The translations under genes and the position numbers were made by a program. DNA of 24,563 nt from JBEKDJ01 sp050014415. Its GTDB lineage: Bacteria; Desulfobacterota; BSN033; UBA1163. Below, piece after piece: positions 1-7,279 of the stretch (position 1 is its first letter; the number at the start of each line of letters is the position of its first letter). The notes beneath the pieces are model-generated. The model was not told the origin of the DNA and searched no databases. It saw only the letters and a program-made list of their open reading frames with translations. The stretch lies in contig JBEKDJ010000035.1 of the NCBI GenBank assembly GCA_050014415.1, positions 1 through 24,563 of the forward strand, read 5' to 3'.

Positions 1-72
1 AAGACCTTCACAAAAGGCAACTATATGATCACCCCGCGGGGATATGAACTCAAGCAAAGGGGAAACGGATGA
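1..72 (+). CDS. C-terminal end of a corrin-pathway methyltransferase, probably CobJ/CbiH (partial)
   Basis: The frame is open from the left edge to a TGA at 70-72, giving a 23-residue tail that contains YMITPRGYELK. A TPRGY tail is what I recall for precorrin-3B C17-methyltransferases (CobJ/CbiH), and the next genes are all cobalamin genes, so this fits the pathway. The stop overlaps the next start (ATGA at 69-72), which implies translational coupling. Only the tail is visible, so identity is tentative. Another corrin-ring enzyme would fit the context equally well. Confidence 0.5.
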   Translation, partial: KTFTKGNYMITPRGYELKQRGNG

Positions 73-551
73 GATACTATCCCGTCAATCTGAATATCGA
101 AGGGAAGGTTTGCGTTGTTATTGGCGGGGGCAAGGTGGCAGAAAGAAAAATAAGGAACATCCTCCTCTCCGGAGGTAAAGTGAAAGTGATAAGCCCTGAA
201 TTAACAGGGTTTCTATCGCAGATGGTGAGACGGAGAAGAATAGATTATCGCCGGGGCGAATATCATCCGAGTCTGTTGGAGGGGGCATTTCTGGCTTATG
301 CCGCCACGTCTGATCGGAAGGTGAACGCACAGGTGGCCAAAGATGCAACAAGATTGGGCATCCTTGTGGATGTGTGTGATTCGGCCCGGGAATCAAGTTT
401 CATCCTACCAGCCGTCCTGAGAAAAAAAGAAGTCACGATCGCTGTTTCCACGGGTGGTCTCTCGCCCGCAGAGTCGGTCCGCATCAGAGACAGGTTAAAG
501 GAGTTTATCGAGAAAGGAATACTCGCAAAGACTAAGCAGTGTGTTTCATAA
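69..551 (+). CDS. Precorrin-2 dehydrogenase / sirohydrochlorin ferrochelatase-type protein (CysG N-terminal, Met8/SirC family), short form
   Basis: This protein of 160 residues should oxidise precorrin-2 to sirohydrochlorin with NAD+, feeding siroheme and anaerobic corrin synthesis. The nucleotide-binding loop VVIGGGKVAERK (residues 16-27) opens a Rossmann fold. Asp103 in CDSARESSFILP aligns with the catalytic Asp104 of CysG, and STGGLSPA near residue 126 is the usual family motif. The start is backed by AAGGGGA five bases upstream and overlaps the preceding stop. Family members usually run to about 200-220 residues. Here the C-terminal helical dimerisation region is missing, and the gene stops just before a palindromic repeat (610-696). 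It may be a naturally short dehydrogenase or a truncated gene. Confidence 0.85.
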   Translation: MRYYPVNLNIEGKVCVVIGGGKVAERKIRNILLSGGKVKVISPELTGFLSQMVRRRRIDYRRGEYHPSLLEGAFLAYAATSDRKVNAQVAKDATRLGILVDVCDSARESSFILPAVLRKKEVTIAVSTGGLSPAESVRIRDRLKEFIEKGILAKTKQCVS

Positions 552-609
552 ATTCGGCAGTGTATGGTGCGGTGGTCCATTGCATTGCGCAACGGTGGCT
601 GCTACCTCA

Positions 610-696
610 CCAAAATCCCCCCCCTTCCCCCCTTTGTTAAAGGGGGGAAATTAATTTTCACCTCCCCTTTGCAAAGGGAGGCATAGAGGGATTTGG
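610..696. repeat. GC-rich palindromic repeat, copy 1 (double hairpin)
   Basis: This lies between the dehydrogenase and cobA. The outer arms read CCAAAATCCC and GGGATTTGG. Inside are two perfect hairpin cores, CCCCCCTTTGTTAAAGGGGGG and CCTCCCCTTTGCAAAGGGAGG-like. It belongs to the same family as the repeats at 1522-1593, 2030-2079 and 4752-4799. The remaining intergenic bases (552-609, 697-753) show nothing else except the cobA ribosome binding site. Confidence 0.8.
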
Positions 697-753
697 AGGG
701 CCATTTCATACGCCTCCTTATTTACGAAACAGAGCACTGAGGAGCAAATTGCA

Positions 754-1488
754 ATGAGAAGAAGAAAAAAAGGAAAGGTTTATCTCGTTGGGGCAGGTCC
801 GGGCGATCCGGAATTAATCACTGTCAAAGGCCTGAGACTCATTCAAAAGGCAGATGCCATTTTCTATGATTTCCTGATCAACAAGGAGCTGCTTGCATCT
901 GCCAGGAAGGATGCAGAATTGATCTGCGTTGGAAAATCTCCTTCCTATCATACGATGAAGCAGGAGGAGATCAACCGGCTCCTCGCTCAAAAGGTTGAAG
1001 AGCATTCGATCGTTGTCCGCTTAAAAAACGGGGATCCCTTTGTCTTCGGCCGCGGTGCGGAAGAATCCATCTACCTATCCGAGCAGGATATCCCCTTCGA
1101 GGTCGTCTCCGGCGTCAGTTCTGCAATAGCGGTTCCCGCCTCTGCAGGGGTGCCGTTGACGCATCGTGATTATGCCTCCTCCGTGGCGATTATTACAGGA
1201 CATCGAAGAGATGACGGGGAAGTCAAGATCGCCGATGCAGACACGCTCGTCTTTCTAATGCCTGTGGCCAATCTGGACAGGATTATCGAAAAGCTATTGG
1301 AAGGGGGTAAGAGCCCGGAGACTCCTTGCGTGCTCATCGAAAAGGGAACCTTGCCCGGCCAGAAGGTCGCCCAAGGAAATCTGGCCAATATTCTCGAGAA
1401 CTCGCAGGTGAAGGGTGTGAAAGCCCCGGCGGTTTTTGTCGTGGGGGAGATCGTAAGCCTGAGAAACTCGCTGGGTCAAACTTCCTAA
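754..1488 (+). CDS. cobA: Uroporphyrinogen-III C-methyltransferase (SUMT)
   Basis: This enzyme of 244 residues transfers two methyl groups from S-adenosylmethionine to uroporphyrinogen III, making precorrin-2, the substrate of the upstream dehydrogenase. The family signature VYLVGAGPGDPELITVKG sits at residues 9-26, followed by VRLKNGDPFVFGRG and the GVSSAIAVPASAGVPLTHR substrate/SAM segment. Length matches single-domain SUMTs without a fused CysG or HemD domain. GAGGAG about nine bases before the ATG supports the start. It is in the same orientation as the rest of the cob cluster, but 202 bases of repeat-bearing DNA separate it from the gene before. Its splitting from the dehydrogenase replaces the fused CysG arrangement of enterobacteria. 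Confidence 0.95.
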   Translation: MRRRKKGKVYLVGAGPGDPELITVKGLRLIQKADAIFYDFLINKELLASARKDAELICVGKSPSYHTMKQEEINRLLAQKVEEHSIVVRLKNGDPFVFGRGAEESIYLSEQDIPFEVVSGVSSAIAVPASAGVPLTHRDYASSVAIITGHRRDDGEVKIADADTLVFLMPVANLDRIIEKLLEGGKSPETPCVLIEKGTLPGQKVAQGNLANILENSQVKGVKAPAVFVVGEIVSLRNSLGQTS

Positions 1489-1521
1489 AAGTTGCCAAAC
1501 TGAATTGGCATTCATTCAGAG

Positions 1522-1593
1522 AATCTCCCCTCACCCCTCTTTGCCGAAGAAGGGAAATTCCTCCCTTTGACAAAGGGAGATCAGAAGGGATTT
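1522..1593. repeat. GC-rich palindromic repeat, copy 2 (diverged)
   Basis: This sits between cobA and cbiR. It has the arms AATCTCCCC and GGGATTT with an inner CTCCCTTTGACAAAGGGAG hairpin, the same design as copy 1 but more diverged. The rest of the 1489-1666 gap holds only the cbiR ribosome binding site. Confidence 0.7.
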
Positions 1594-1666
1594 CACAAGA
1601 AACGTTGACATGATTGTGAGACCAGGATAATGCCAGGTCTTCCATGATTGACCCACAAGGAAAGAC

Positions 1667-2503
1667 GTGAACCAACCCGTGCTGAAAAACTATCGGGGAA
1701 GATTTCCTTTCAGGCTGGCGACGACCTCGTATATCTATCCTGATCGGATCGTCCCCAATGTGACCCTCCTTGCGCCATTTCTCGATGAGATTGAATTGGT
1801 CCTTTTTGAGAGCGAAGGCCAGGATGACCTTTCCGATGAGAATGAGATCAAGGCTCTGAAAGATCTCTCTTTGCATCAGGGTGTTGGATTCAATATTCAT
1901 CTCCCAATCGACATATTCCTTGGAGATGAGAGCGAAGAAGTAAGGTCGCAAGGAATCTCTATCGTTAAAAGGATAATTGGGCGGACTCTTTGCCTCAACC
2001 CTTCTTTCTATGTCCTCCATCTCGATTTCATAAATCCCCCCACCCCCCCTTTACTAAAGGGGGGAGAGGGGGGATTTATCCAGAAAAGGGATATCAAGGC
2101 ATGGCGACGGCGTCTGGCCCGGTCCTTGAAAGAGATTCTGAATGATGGAATCGAAGCCAAACGGATTTCCATCGAAACCCTCGTGTATCCCTTCGAATGG
2201 ATCGAAGACATGGTGAAGGAATTTGGGTGTTCCATATGTCTCGATGTCGGCCATATCCTGAACCACGGTTATGATCTCGGGAATTACTTAAAGGCTTATC
2301 TCCCCAGAACTTCCATCATCCACTTCCACGGAGTTCACAATGGTTCGGACCATCTCGGAATTGATAAATTGCCAGAACTAGATTTGAACCTCATCCTATC
2401 CTCCCTTCGTCATTATCACGGGATTGTCTCGATAGAGGTCTTTTCAATCAACGAACTCAAGAGCTCCCTCGCCATTCTGGAGGAAAAATGGGAAAAGAGA
2501 TGA
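1667..2503 (+). CDS. cbiR: Cobamide-remodelling phosphodiesterase CbiR (AP-endonuclease-2 TIM barrel)
   Basis: This protein of 278 residues has the xylose-isomerase/AP-endonuclease-2 barrel fold. Likely metal ligands appear in order: His in NIHLPID, His in VLHLDF, Glu in ISIETL, Asp and His in CLDVGHILNHG, His in IIHFHGVH and DHLGID, and Glu in VSIEVF. Within cob clusters this family is CbiR, which cuts the nucleotide loop of cobamides so that a new lower ligand can be attached. The downstream CobU, CobS, CbiB and CobT are exactly the enzymes needed for rebuilding. It starts with GTG at 1667, five bases after AAGGA. Residues 122-138 (INPPTPPLLKGGEGGFI) are encoded by an inserted palindromic repeat that keeps the frame. 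A generic sugar-phosphate isomerase is the alternative, but context makes it unlikely. Confidence 0.85.
   Translation: MNQPVLKNYRGRFPFRLATTSYIYPDRIVPNVTLLAPFLDEIELVLFESEGQDDLSDENEIKALKDLSLHQGVGFNIHLPIDIFLGDESEEVRSQGISIVKRIIGRTLCLNPSFYVLHLDFINPPTPPLLKGGEGGFIQKRDIKAWRRRLARSLKEILNDGIEAKRISIETLVYPFEWIEDMVKEFGCSICLDVGHILNHGYDLGNYLKAYLPRTSIIHFHGVHNGSDHLGIDKLPELDLNLILSSLRHYHGIVSIEVFSINELKSSLAILEEKWEKR
2030..2079. repeat. GC-rich palindromic repeat, copy 3, inserted in frame inside cbiR
   Basis: The 50-bp near-perfect palindrome runs from ATAAATCCCCCC to GGGGGGATTTAT around a CCCCCCTTTACTAAAGGGGGG core. It begins exactly at cbiR codon 122 and contributes 17 in-frame residues between the barrel strand ending VLHLDF and the helix beginning KRDIKAWRR. 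No stop or frame change results. Confidence 0.85.
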
Positions 2504-3018
2504 TCTTTATCACGGGAGGATGTCGAAGCGGAAAGAGCCGCTTTGCTTTGGATCATGCAGATCGACATTTCTCAAGAAAACTGTATTTGGCTACCTGTGA
2601 AGCACTCGATGAAGAGATGGCGCAGCGCATCGAGCAACATAAAAAGATGAGAGGACCGGAATGGCAGACCATCGAGGAACCTATCAAGATCGTTGAAAGA
2701 ATCAAAGAATGCGGCGAGGGGGTTGAAGTCATCCTGATGGACTGCATTACCCTCTGGCTCTCCAACCTTCTGACAAGAGAGAAGACTGATCTGAAGATAA
2801 TGGATGAGATGACGAGATTCGTGGAAATGATAAAACAGACACCGACTTCATTCATCGTTGTATCCAACGAAGTGGGGATGGGAATCGTCCCAGCAGACCC
2901 ACTGGGTCGTCGGTTCCGGGATCTATCAGGAATGGCCAATCAGAAGATTGCTGAGGCGGCAAATACGGTGATCTTTATGGTTTCAGGGATCCCAATTTTC
3001 TTAAAGAGTCCGGCGTGA
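2488..3018 (+). CDS. cobU: Adenosylcobinamide kinase / adenosylcobinamide-phosphate guanylyltransferase
   Basis: This bifunctional enzyme of 176 residues phosphorylates adenosylcobinamide and transfers GMP to give adenosylcobinamide-GDP. The P-loop GGCRSGKS is at residues 10-17. His51, in RIEQHKKMRG, matches the His that carries the GMP in Salmonella CobU (His46). The conserved VVSNEVGMGIVP segment and the closing LSGMANQKIA match the family, whose usual length is about 180. The start lies inside the end of cbiR (16-bp overlap), with GGAGGA just before the ATG. Its stop overlaps the cobS start. Confidence 0.95.
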   Translation: MGKEMIFITGGCRSGKSRFALDHADRHFSRKLYLATCEALDEEMAQRIEQHKKMRGPEWQTIEEPIKIVERIKECGEGVEVILMDCITLWLSNLLTREKTDLKIMDEMTRFVEMIKQTPTSFIVVSNEVGMGIVPADPLGRRFRDLSGMANQKIAEAANTVIFMVSGIPIFLKSPA

Positions 3019-3767
3019 AAGACTTTCTTCAAGCCCTTTCGTTTTTAACGATTCTTCCTACCGGTCGAAATATCCCTGTGGACGAGAAATCTCTCGCCCG
3101 TTCGATGGCTTTCTTCCCTTTGGTGGGCCTCGTGATCGGTCTGTTCCTCGCAATCGGTCACTATCTCTTTTACCTTATCTTACCTCCCTCCATCTCCCTT
3201 TGGCTCATCTTGGGACTCCTTGCATTATTGACTAGAGGACTTCATCTGGATGGATTTGCGGATACCATGGATGGTTTGGCCTCCGGCGGAACGAGGGAGA
3301 AGATCCTTGAAGTGATGAAGGATAGCCGAATCGGTGCCTTTGGGGTGATCAGCCTCATTCTCCTCATCGGTGCTAAATACCTCGCTCTGGATCAAATTCC
3401 CAATTCTTCTATCCCGAAATCACTGATCTTGATGGCTGTGCTCGGGAGAAATTCTATGGTTTTGGTCTGTTACCGATCGCCCTATGCCAGGCCTGAAGGA
3501 GGGCTGGCCAAACCTTTTGTTGAAAACCTCGCTGCCCACGAAATGGTCTTCTCCCTGGCCTCGGCTTTTGGAATTGCCTTATTACTCATGGGTATGAAAG
3601 GTGTTGCTCTGTTTTTAGGCATTAGTCTTTTCTGCGTTGCATATCGGTTCTTTTTCACAAAGAAATTGGGTGGGGTGACAGGCGATGTTTTAGGAGCAGC
3701 AAACGAGCTGGCAGAACTTCTCTGTCTTATCTTTCTCGTAATTCTGGATCAAACAAATGTGGGATGA
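3015..3767 (+). CDS. cobS: Adenosylcobinamide-GDP ribazoletransferase (cobalamin synthase)
   Basis: This integral membrane enzyme of 250 residues joins adenosylcobinamide-GDP to alpha-ribazole (phosphate) in the last assembly step. The acidic motif LHLDGFADTMDGLASGG near residues 75-91 is the Mg-binding signature of the family. Several hydrophobic helices follow, and a late GGVTGDVLGAANELAE segment is also characteristic. Length is typical. It starts at GTG, and GTGA overlaps the cobU stop by four bases, so the two genes are translationally coupled. The stop lies three bases before the cbiB ATG. Confidence 0.95.
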   Translation: MKDFLQALSFLTILPTGRNIPVDEKSLARSMAFFPLVGLVIGLFLAIGHYLFYLILPPSISLWLILGLLALLTRGLHLDGFADTMDGLASGGTREKILEVMKDSRIGAFGVISLILLIGAKYLALDQIPNSSIPKSLILMAVLGRNSMVLVCYRSPYARPEGGLAKPFVENLAAHEMVFSLASAFGIALLLMGMKGVALFLGISLFCVAYRFFFTKKLGGVTGDVLGAANELAELLCLIFLVILDQTNVG

Positions 3768-3770
3768 ACG

Positions 3771-4718
3771 ATGACCGCTTTTGAAATTTCGGCAGCGTAT
3801 GTGGCCGATTGGATTCTTGGGGACCCATCTGGTTTTCCTCACCCTGTTAGGCTGATAGGAAGGGCCATCCTCTTTCTGGAAAGCAGATTCCTGATCAGAG
3901 GAGCGTCGCCCGCACCGCAGCGACTCCTGGGGGGGATTCTGGCATTATTGGTTGTCCTCGGAGCATATACCTCCACTTGGGCGATTATCCGAATGGTTGA
4001 ATGGATTCACCCTGCCCTTTTTTTTATTGCGATCGTTTTCTTTGCCTATACCACGCTTGCAACTCGAGATCTTTACGATGAGGCGAAAAGAGTGATCAAG
4101 GCTCTTGAGAAAGGAGACCTGATCCGTGCGCGAAAGGAGGTCGGTTTTCTGGTGGGCAGGGATACAGATCGCCTCGATAATAAGGAGATCTGCCGGGCCT
4201 TGATCGAGACTGTCGCAGAAAACACCTCTGATGGCATCATTGCGCCATTATTCTATCTAGCGATCGGCGGCCCTCCATTGGCCATGGCCTATAAGGCACT
4301 CAATACATTGGATTCCATGGTAGGCTATAAGAACGAACGCTATCGATACTTTGGATGGGCCTCAGCCAGAGCAGATGATTTGGCCAATCTTGTGCCAGCG
4401 CGTATGACAGCCCTTCTTCTCATCTTGGCCTCTTTTGTCTTAAGAAAAAACTGGATGGGTGCATGGAAGGTGGCGTGGAAGGATGGCCGAAAGCATCTGA
4501 GTCCCAACAGTGGATATCCTGAAGCGGCTGTGGCAGGGGCCTTGGGGATCCAACTGGGAGGAGAGAACTCCTACTTTGGAATCCGTTTGGAAAAGCCTTT
4601 CATCGGCAAACCAGAAAAAGCAATCACTCTCTGCGAGGTAAAGGAATCAATCCATCTCATGATGGTTACCTCTTTCATCGCAGTGACTATCACGATCCTA
4701 TTAACCTTGTTTGTGTAA
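3771..4718 (+). CDS. cbiB: Adenosylcobinamide-phosphate synthase
   Basis: This membrane protein of 315 residues attaches aminopropanol (or its phosphate) to adenosylcobyric acid, giving adenosylcobinamide (phosphate), the substrate of CobU. Family signatures are GDPSGFPHPVRLIGR near residues 17-31, VGRDTDRLDNKEICRALIE in the middle, and KALNTLDSMVGYKNERY followed by DDLANLVPAR. Several hydrophobic helices are evident. It starts three bases after the cobS stop. Only a weak GGGATG lies before the ATG, so translation probably depends on coupling from cobS. Named CbiB in anaerobic and CobD in aerobic pathways. Confidence 0.95.
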   Translation: MTAFEISAAYVADWILGDPSGFPHPVRLIGRAILFLESRFLIRGASPAPQRLLGGILALLVVLGAYTSTWAIIRMVEWIHPALFFIAIVFFAYTTLATRDLYDEAKRVIKALEKGDLIRARKEVGFLVGRDTDRLDNKEICRALIETVAENTSDGIIAPLFYLAIGGPPLAMAYKALNTLDSMVGYKNERYRYFGWASARADDLANLVPARMTALLLILASFVLRKNWMGAWKVAWKDGRKHLSPNSGYPEAAVAGALGIQLGGENSYFGIRLEKPFIGKPEKAITLCEVKESIHLMMVTSFIAVTITILLTLFV

Positions 4719-4751
4719 TATCCCATGGTCAGAGGTTGCCCTCGAACCATG

Positions 4752-4799
4752 CAAATCTCCCCTCGCCCTCCCTTGATAGAGGGAGGATGGGAGGATTTG
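4752..4799. repeat. GC-rich palindromic repeat, copy 4
   Basis: This copy lies between cbiB and cobT. The arms CAAATCTCC and GGAGGATTTG surround a CCTCCCTTGATAGAGGGAGG hairpin. It falls in an open frame that continues into cobT, which can mislead start prediction: the true cobT start is after it. Confidence 0.75.
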
Positions 4800-4835
4800 A
4801 AAGCTGTTTTCTACGTAATCTCAGGGGAGGAAATG

Positions 4836-5891
4836 ATGGAAAAGATCAATCATATGATAGCCGGCATTAGGCCTCTGGACGAAAAGTCCATGGCAGAGGC
4901 CAGAATAAGACAGGACGGTCTCACGAAACCGCAAGGCTCGTTGGGTCAGCTTGAGTCCCTTTCTATTCAGATAGCTGGCATAAAGGGAAATCCGAGACCG
5001 CGAATCACCCACAAAGTCATATTCACATTGGCCGGAGACCATGGCGTCACGCAGGAGGGTGTGAGTGCCTATCCCTCAGAGGTGACCCCCCAGATGGTTG
5101 GTAACTTCCTTCGAGGTGGCGCCGGGATTAGTGTCCTGGCACGTCATGTCGGTGCCAGGGTCGTCGTAGCAGACCTTGGAGTTGCTTCGGTTCTCGAGCA
5201 ACATCCTGATCTGAAAAATAAGAAGGTGGCCATGGGGACTCAGAATATGGTTAGGGGGCCTGCTATGAGCCGGGAGGAAGCCATCCGTTCTATCGAAGCG
5301 GGCATCGACTTGGTGGAAGAAGAGTTGGGAAAAGGGATCGATGTCTTGGGAACAGGCGATATGGGAATTGGAAACACCACCGCTTCGAGCGCGATCACTT
5401 CTTCCATCACGGGCACAGATGTGGCCTCAGTTACCGGGAAGGGAACAGGCCTAAAAGACGAGGATGTGGACCGAAAGGTGAAGACTATTCAAAAGGCCTT
5501 GGGCGTCAATCGACCCAATCCGAAGGATGCGATCGATGTCCTATCTAAAGTAGGAGGATTTGAGATCGGCGGGATTGCAGGAGTGATATTGGCCGGGGCT
5601 AGATACAGCATCCCGGTTGTGATTGATGGCTTCATTTCGGGAGCTGCTGCCCTCATAGCAACAGTCCTTTCTCCTCTCGTAAAATCCTATCTCATCGCCT
5701 CCCATCAATCGGCTGAGCAGGGACACAAGATCATTCTCAAATTTCTCGGTCTAAAACCTTTGCTCAATCTTGACCTCCGTTTGGGTGAAGGAACCGGCGC
5801 GGCATTGGGAATATCTTTGGTCGAAGCCAGTGTCAAGATCCTCGATGAAATGGCAACCTTTGCCGAAGCGGGCGTGTCCGAAAAAAATTGA
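4836..5891 (+). CDS. cobT: Nicotinate-nucleotide:dimethylbenzimidazole phosphoribosyltransferase
   Basis: This protein of 351 residues activates the lower-ligand base with nicotinate mononucleotide to make alpha-ribazole phosphate, the partner substrate of CobS. It shows LTKPQGSLGQLE near the N-terminus, FTLAGDHGVTQEGVSAYP, GTGDMGIGNTTASSA, and RLGEGTGAALG, where Glu318 aligns with catalytic Glu317 of Salmonella CobT. The frame is open back to 4725, but that stretch is repeat sequence. GGGGAGG at 4824-4830 sits five bases before the ATG at 4836 (the adjacent ATG at 4833 is too close), and the resulting length matches the family. It is the last gene of the cob cluster, and no terminator was seen between it and the tRNA promoter. 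Confidence 0.95.
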   Translation: MEKINHMIAGIRPLDEKSMAEARIRQDGLTKPQGSLGQLESLSIQIAGIKGNPRPRITHKVIFTLAGDHGVTQEGVSAYPSEVTPQMVGNFLRGGAGISVLARHVGARVVVADLGVASVLEQHPDLKNKKVAMGTQNMVRGPAMSREEAIRSIEAGIDLVEEELGKGIDVLGTGDMGIGNTTASSAITSSITGTDVASVTGKGTGLKDEDVDRKVKTIQKALGVNRPNPKDAIDVLSKVGGFEIGGIAGVILAGARYSIPVVIDGFISGAAALIATVLSPLVKSYLIASHQSAEQGHKIILKFLGLKPLLNLDLRLGEGTGAALGISLVEASVKILDEMATFAEAGVSEKN

Positions 5892-5894
5892 CTC

Positions 5895-5923
5895 TTGACA
5901 CATTGGATAGGTTGTAATATAAA
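5895..5923 (+). promoter_or_regulatory. Sigma-70-like promoter of tRNA-Phe
   Basis: TTGACA (5895-5900) and TATAAA (5918-5923) are separated by 17 bases. Transcription would begin about 10-12 bases before the mature tRNA 5' end at 5943. Confidence 0.8.
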
Positions 5924-5942
5924 TTCCCTATTCACTCAGGAT

Positions 5943-6015
<73 letters not shown>

Positions 6016-6026
6016 CTTCTAGAATC

Positions 6027-6060
6027 AAGGGGTTAGCCAACATAAGGTTAGCCCCTTTTT
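6027..6060 (+). terminator. Intrinsic terminator of tRNA-Phe
   Basis: The stem GGGGTTAGCC (6029-6038) pairs with GGTTAGCCCC (6046-6055), with two G-U wobbles and a seven-base loop, followed by TTTTT. It is oriented for the plus-strand tRNA transcript. Confidence 0.8.
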
Positions 6061-6065
6061 CATTG

Positions 6066-6085
6066 ATTGTGACTAAATTGTGACT
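6066..6085 (+). repeat. Direct repeat ATTGTGACT x2, candidate integrase arm sites
   Basis: ATTGTGACT occurs at 6066-6074 and 6077-6085, 11 bases apart (one helical turn), between the tRNA terminator and the integrase stop codon. Closely spaced short direct repeats beside the core site are the usual form of arm-type binding sites for tyrosine recombinases. No binding evidence exists here. Confidence 0.5.
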
Positions 6086-6118
6086 GAACTTTACTCGCGT
6101 CATCATTAAAAACCCTTG

Positions 6119-7279
6119 CTATCTATTTTCTGCTTGCCTGAATGGGATAACTTCACCGTGTTTGGGACCCATATCGGCGGCTTTGACGTTCTGCCCTTCA
6201 TGGTAGGCCTGCTTCTTTCTGGCAGCTTCTCGAAGATCCTGATCGTTGACGATGTTATAGCGTTCAAAAACGCTTCGAGACTTGTGGCCCGAAATGACCA
6301 TCGCTACCCGTTCCGAAACCCCGGACCTCACCATGTCCCTTATGGCCGTCCTTCTAAAATCATGAAAAATCCTCGTAGGGACCTTGACCAGTTTCTCATC
6401 TCCTTTTTTATTTCTAATCACAACAGGGTTCCCTTTTTTATCTTTCAGAAACTCGCAAAGCCCTACCTCGATGCAGGCGTTTCGCCACGCCTTTCTAAAA
6501 CCTCTGATCGGAGTCCCGTTTCGATTAAATACGTATGGACAGCCCAAGCGTCGTTTGGCATGAAGAACCTTCATCTCTTCCATTAATTCCTCGCCCAGGT
6601 AGAGAGTCCGGCCTTCTTCATTCTTTGTTTTCCCGGGATCCAGCCTTACAATCCCCTCCTTAAGGTCCACATTATCCCAGGTTAGGTCCAGGATCTCGCT
6701 TATTCTCCATCCGCTGTGGTAACCGAATGTCACAATCGGCCGCAGGTATTCTGGTAATGCATTTTTTAGGGCCGTATATTCTGCGTTTTCGAAGAAGCCT
6801 TTCCTGACGTTGGATTCTTTCAACATTGGGATATGCGGAATGAAAGTCACCTTTGGAGGGGTGCACTCGGCTCCGAGGTGAAACATCCTCTTGAGTGCCG
6901 CCAATTCCCGATTGATTGAAGCATTGGAGAAGCCCTGACCCATCCTTTTTTCGATGTAACCCTTGACCTTATCCGTGGTGATATCGGTCGCCAAAGTGCC
7001 TTCGAAACACTCCCCGAGATACTCGACAGACTTTTCGGCTTTCTTCAGGGTGTCCCTCCGATTAATTCGATAGTCTATCAGGAAATCCTCGGCCAGCTCG
7101 TCAAACGTCACTTTATCAAAATAGATCCCCGGCATCTTCCCCTCCACAATTTCACCTTTGACTTTATCGAAAATCTTCTGGGCCAGTTTCCGATCACCCG
7201 TTTCTATTGACTTTCGATAATGTCTCCCCTTACAAACAAAGCTCATCCACCAGACCGAGCCTCTTTTATAAAGACCCAT
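6119..7279 (-). CDS. int: Tyrosine recombinase / site-specific integrase
   Basis: This protein of 386 residues catalyses integration and excision. The catalytic set is complete: Arg192 in HSGWRISEIL, Lys217 or Lys219 in GKTKNEEG, His306 and Arg309 in FHDFRR, His332 in ISGHKS, and the nucleophile Tyr341 in FERYNI. The N-terminal part (MGLYKRGSVWWMSF) resembles the small DNA-binding domain of phage-type integrases, followed by a SAM-like core-binding domain around residues 55-130. The start at 7279 is chosen because AGGAGG lies seven bases upstream. The frame is open to 7384, but that part overlaps xis. It overlaps the xis end by 14 bases and points at tRNA-Phe. Confidence 0.95.
   Translation of the reverse strand: MGLYKRGSVWWMSFVCKGRHYRKSIETGDRKLAQKIFDKVKGEIVEGKMPGIYFDKVTFDELAEDFLIDYRINRRDTLKKAEKSVEYLGECFEGTLATDITTDKVKGYIEKRMGQGFSNASINRELAALKRMFHLGAECTPPKVTFIPHIPMLKESNVRKGFFENAEYTALKNALPEYLRPIVTFGYHSGWRISEILDLTWDNVDLKEGIVRLDPGKTKNEEGRTLYLGEELMEEMKVLHAKRRLGCPYVFNRNGTPIRGFRKAWRNACIEVGLCEFLKDKKGNPVVIRNKKGDEKLVKVPTRIFHDFRRTAIRDMVRSGVSERVAMVISGHKSRSVFERYNIVNDQDLREAARKKQAYHEGQNVKAADMGPKHGEVIPFRQAENR

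Noticed and set aside
4725..4835. Longer cobT start at 4725
   Set aside because: The extension is palindromic-repeat sequence. The start at 4836 has a clear ribosome binding site and gives the normal family length.
1..5891. Cobalamin riboswitch upstream of cob genes
   Set aside because: No B12-box-like sequence was found in the visible intergenic regions. If present, it would be upstream of the window.
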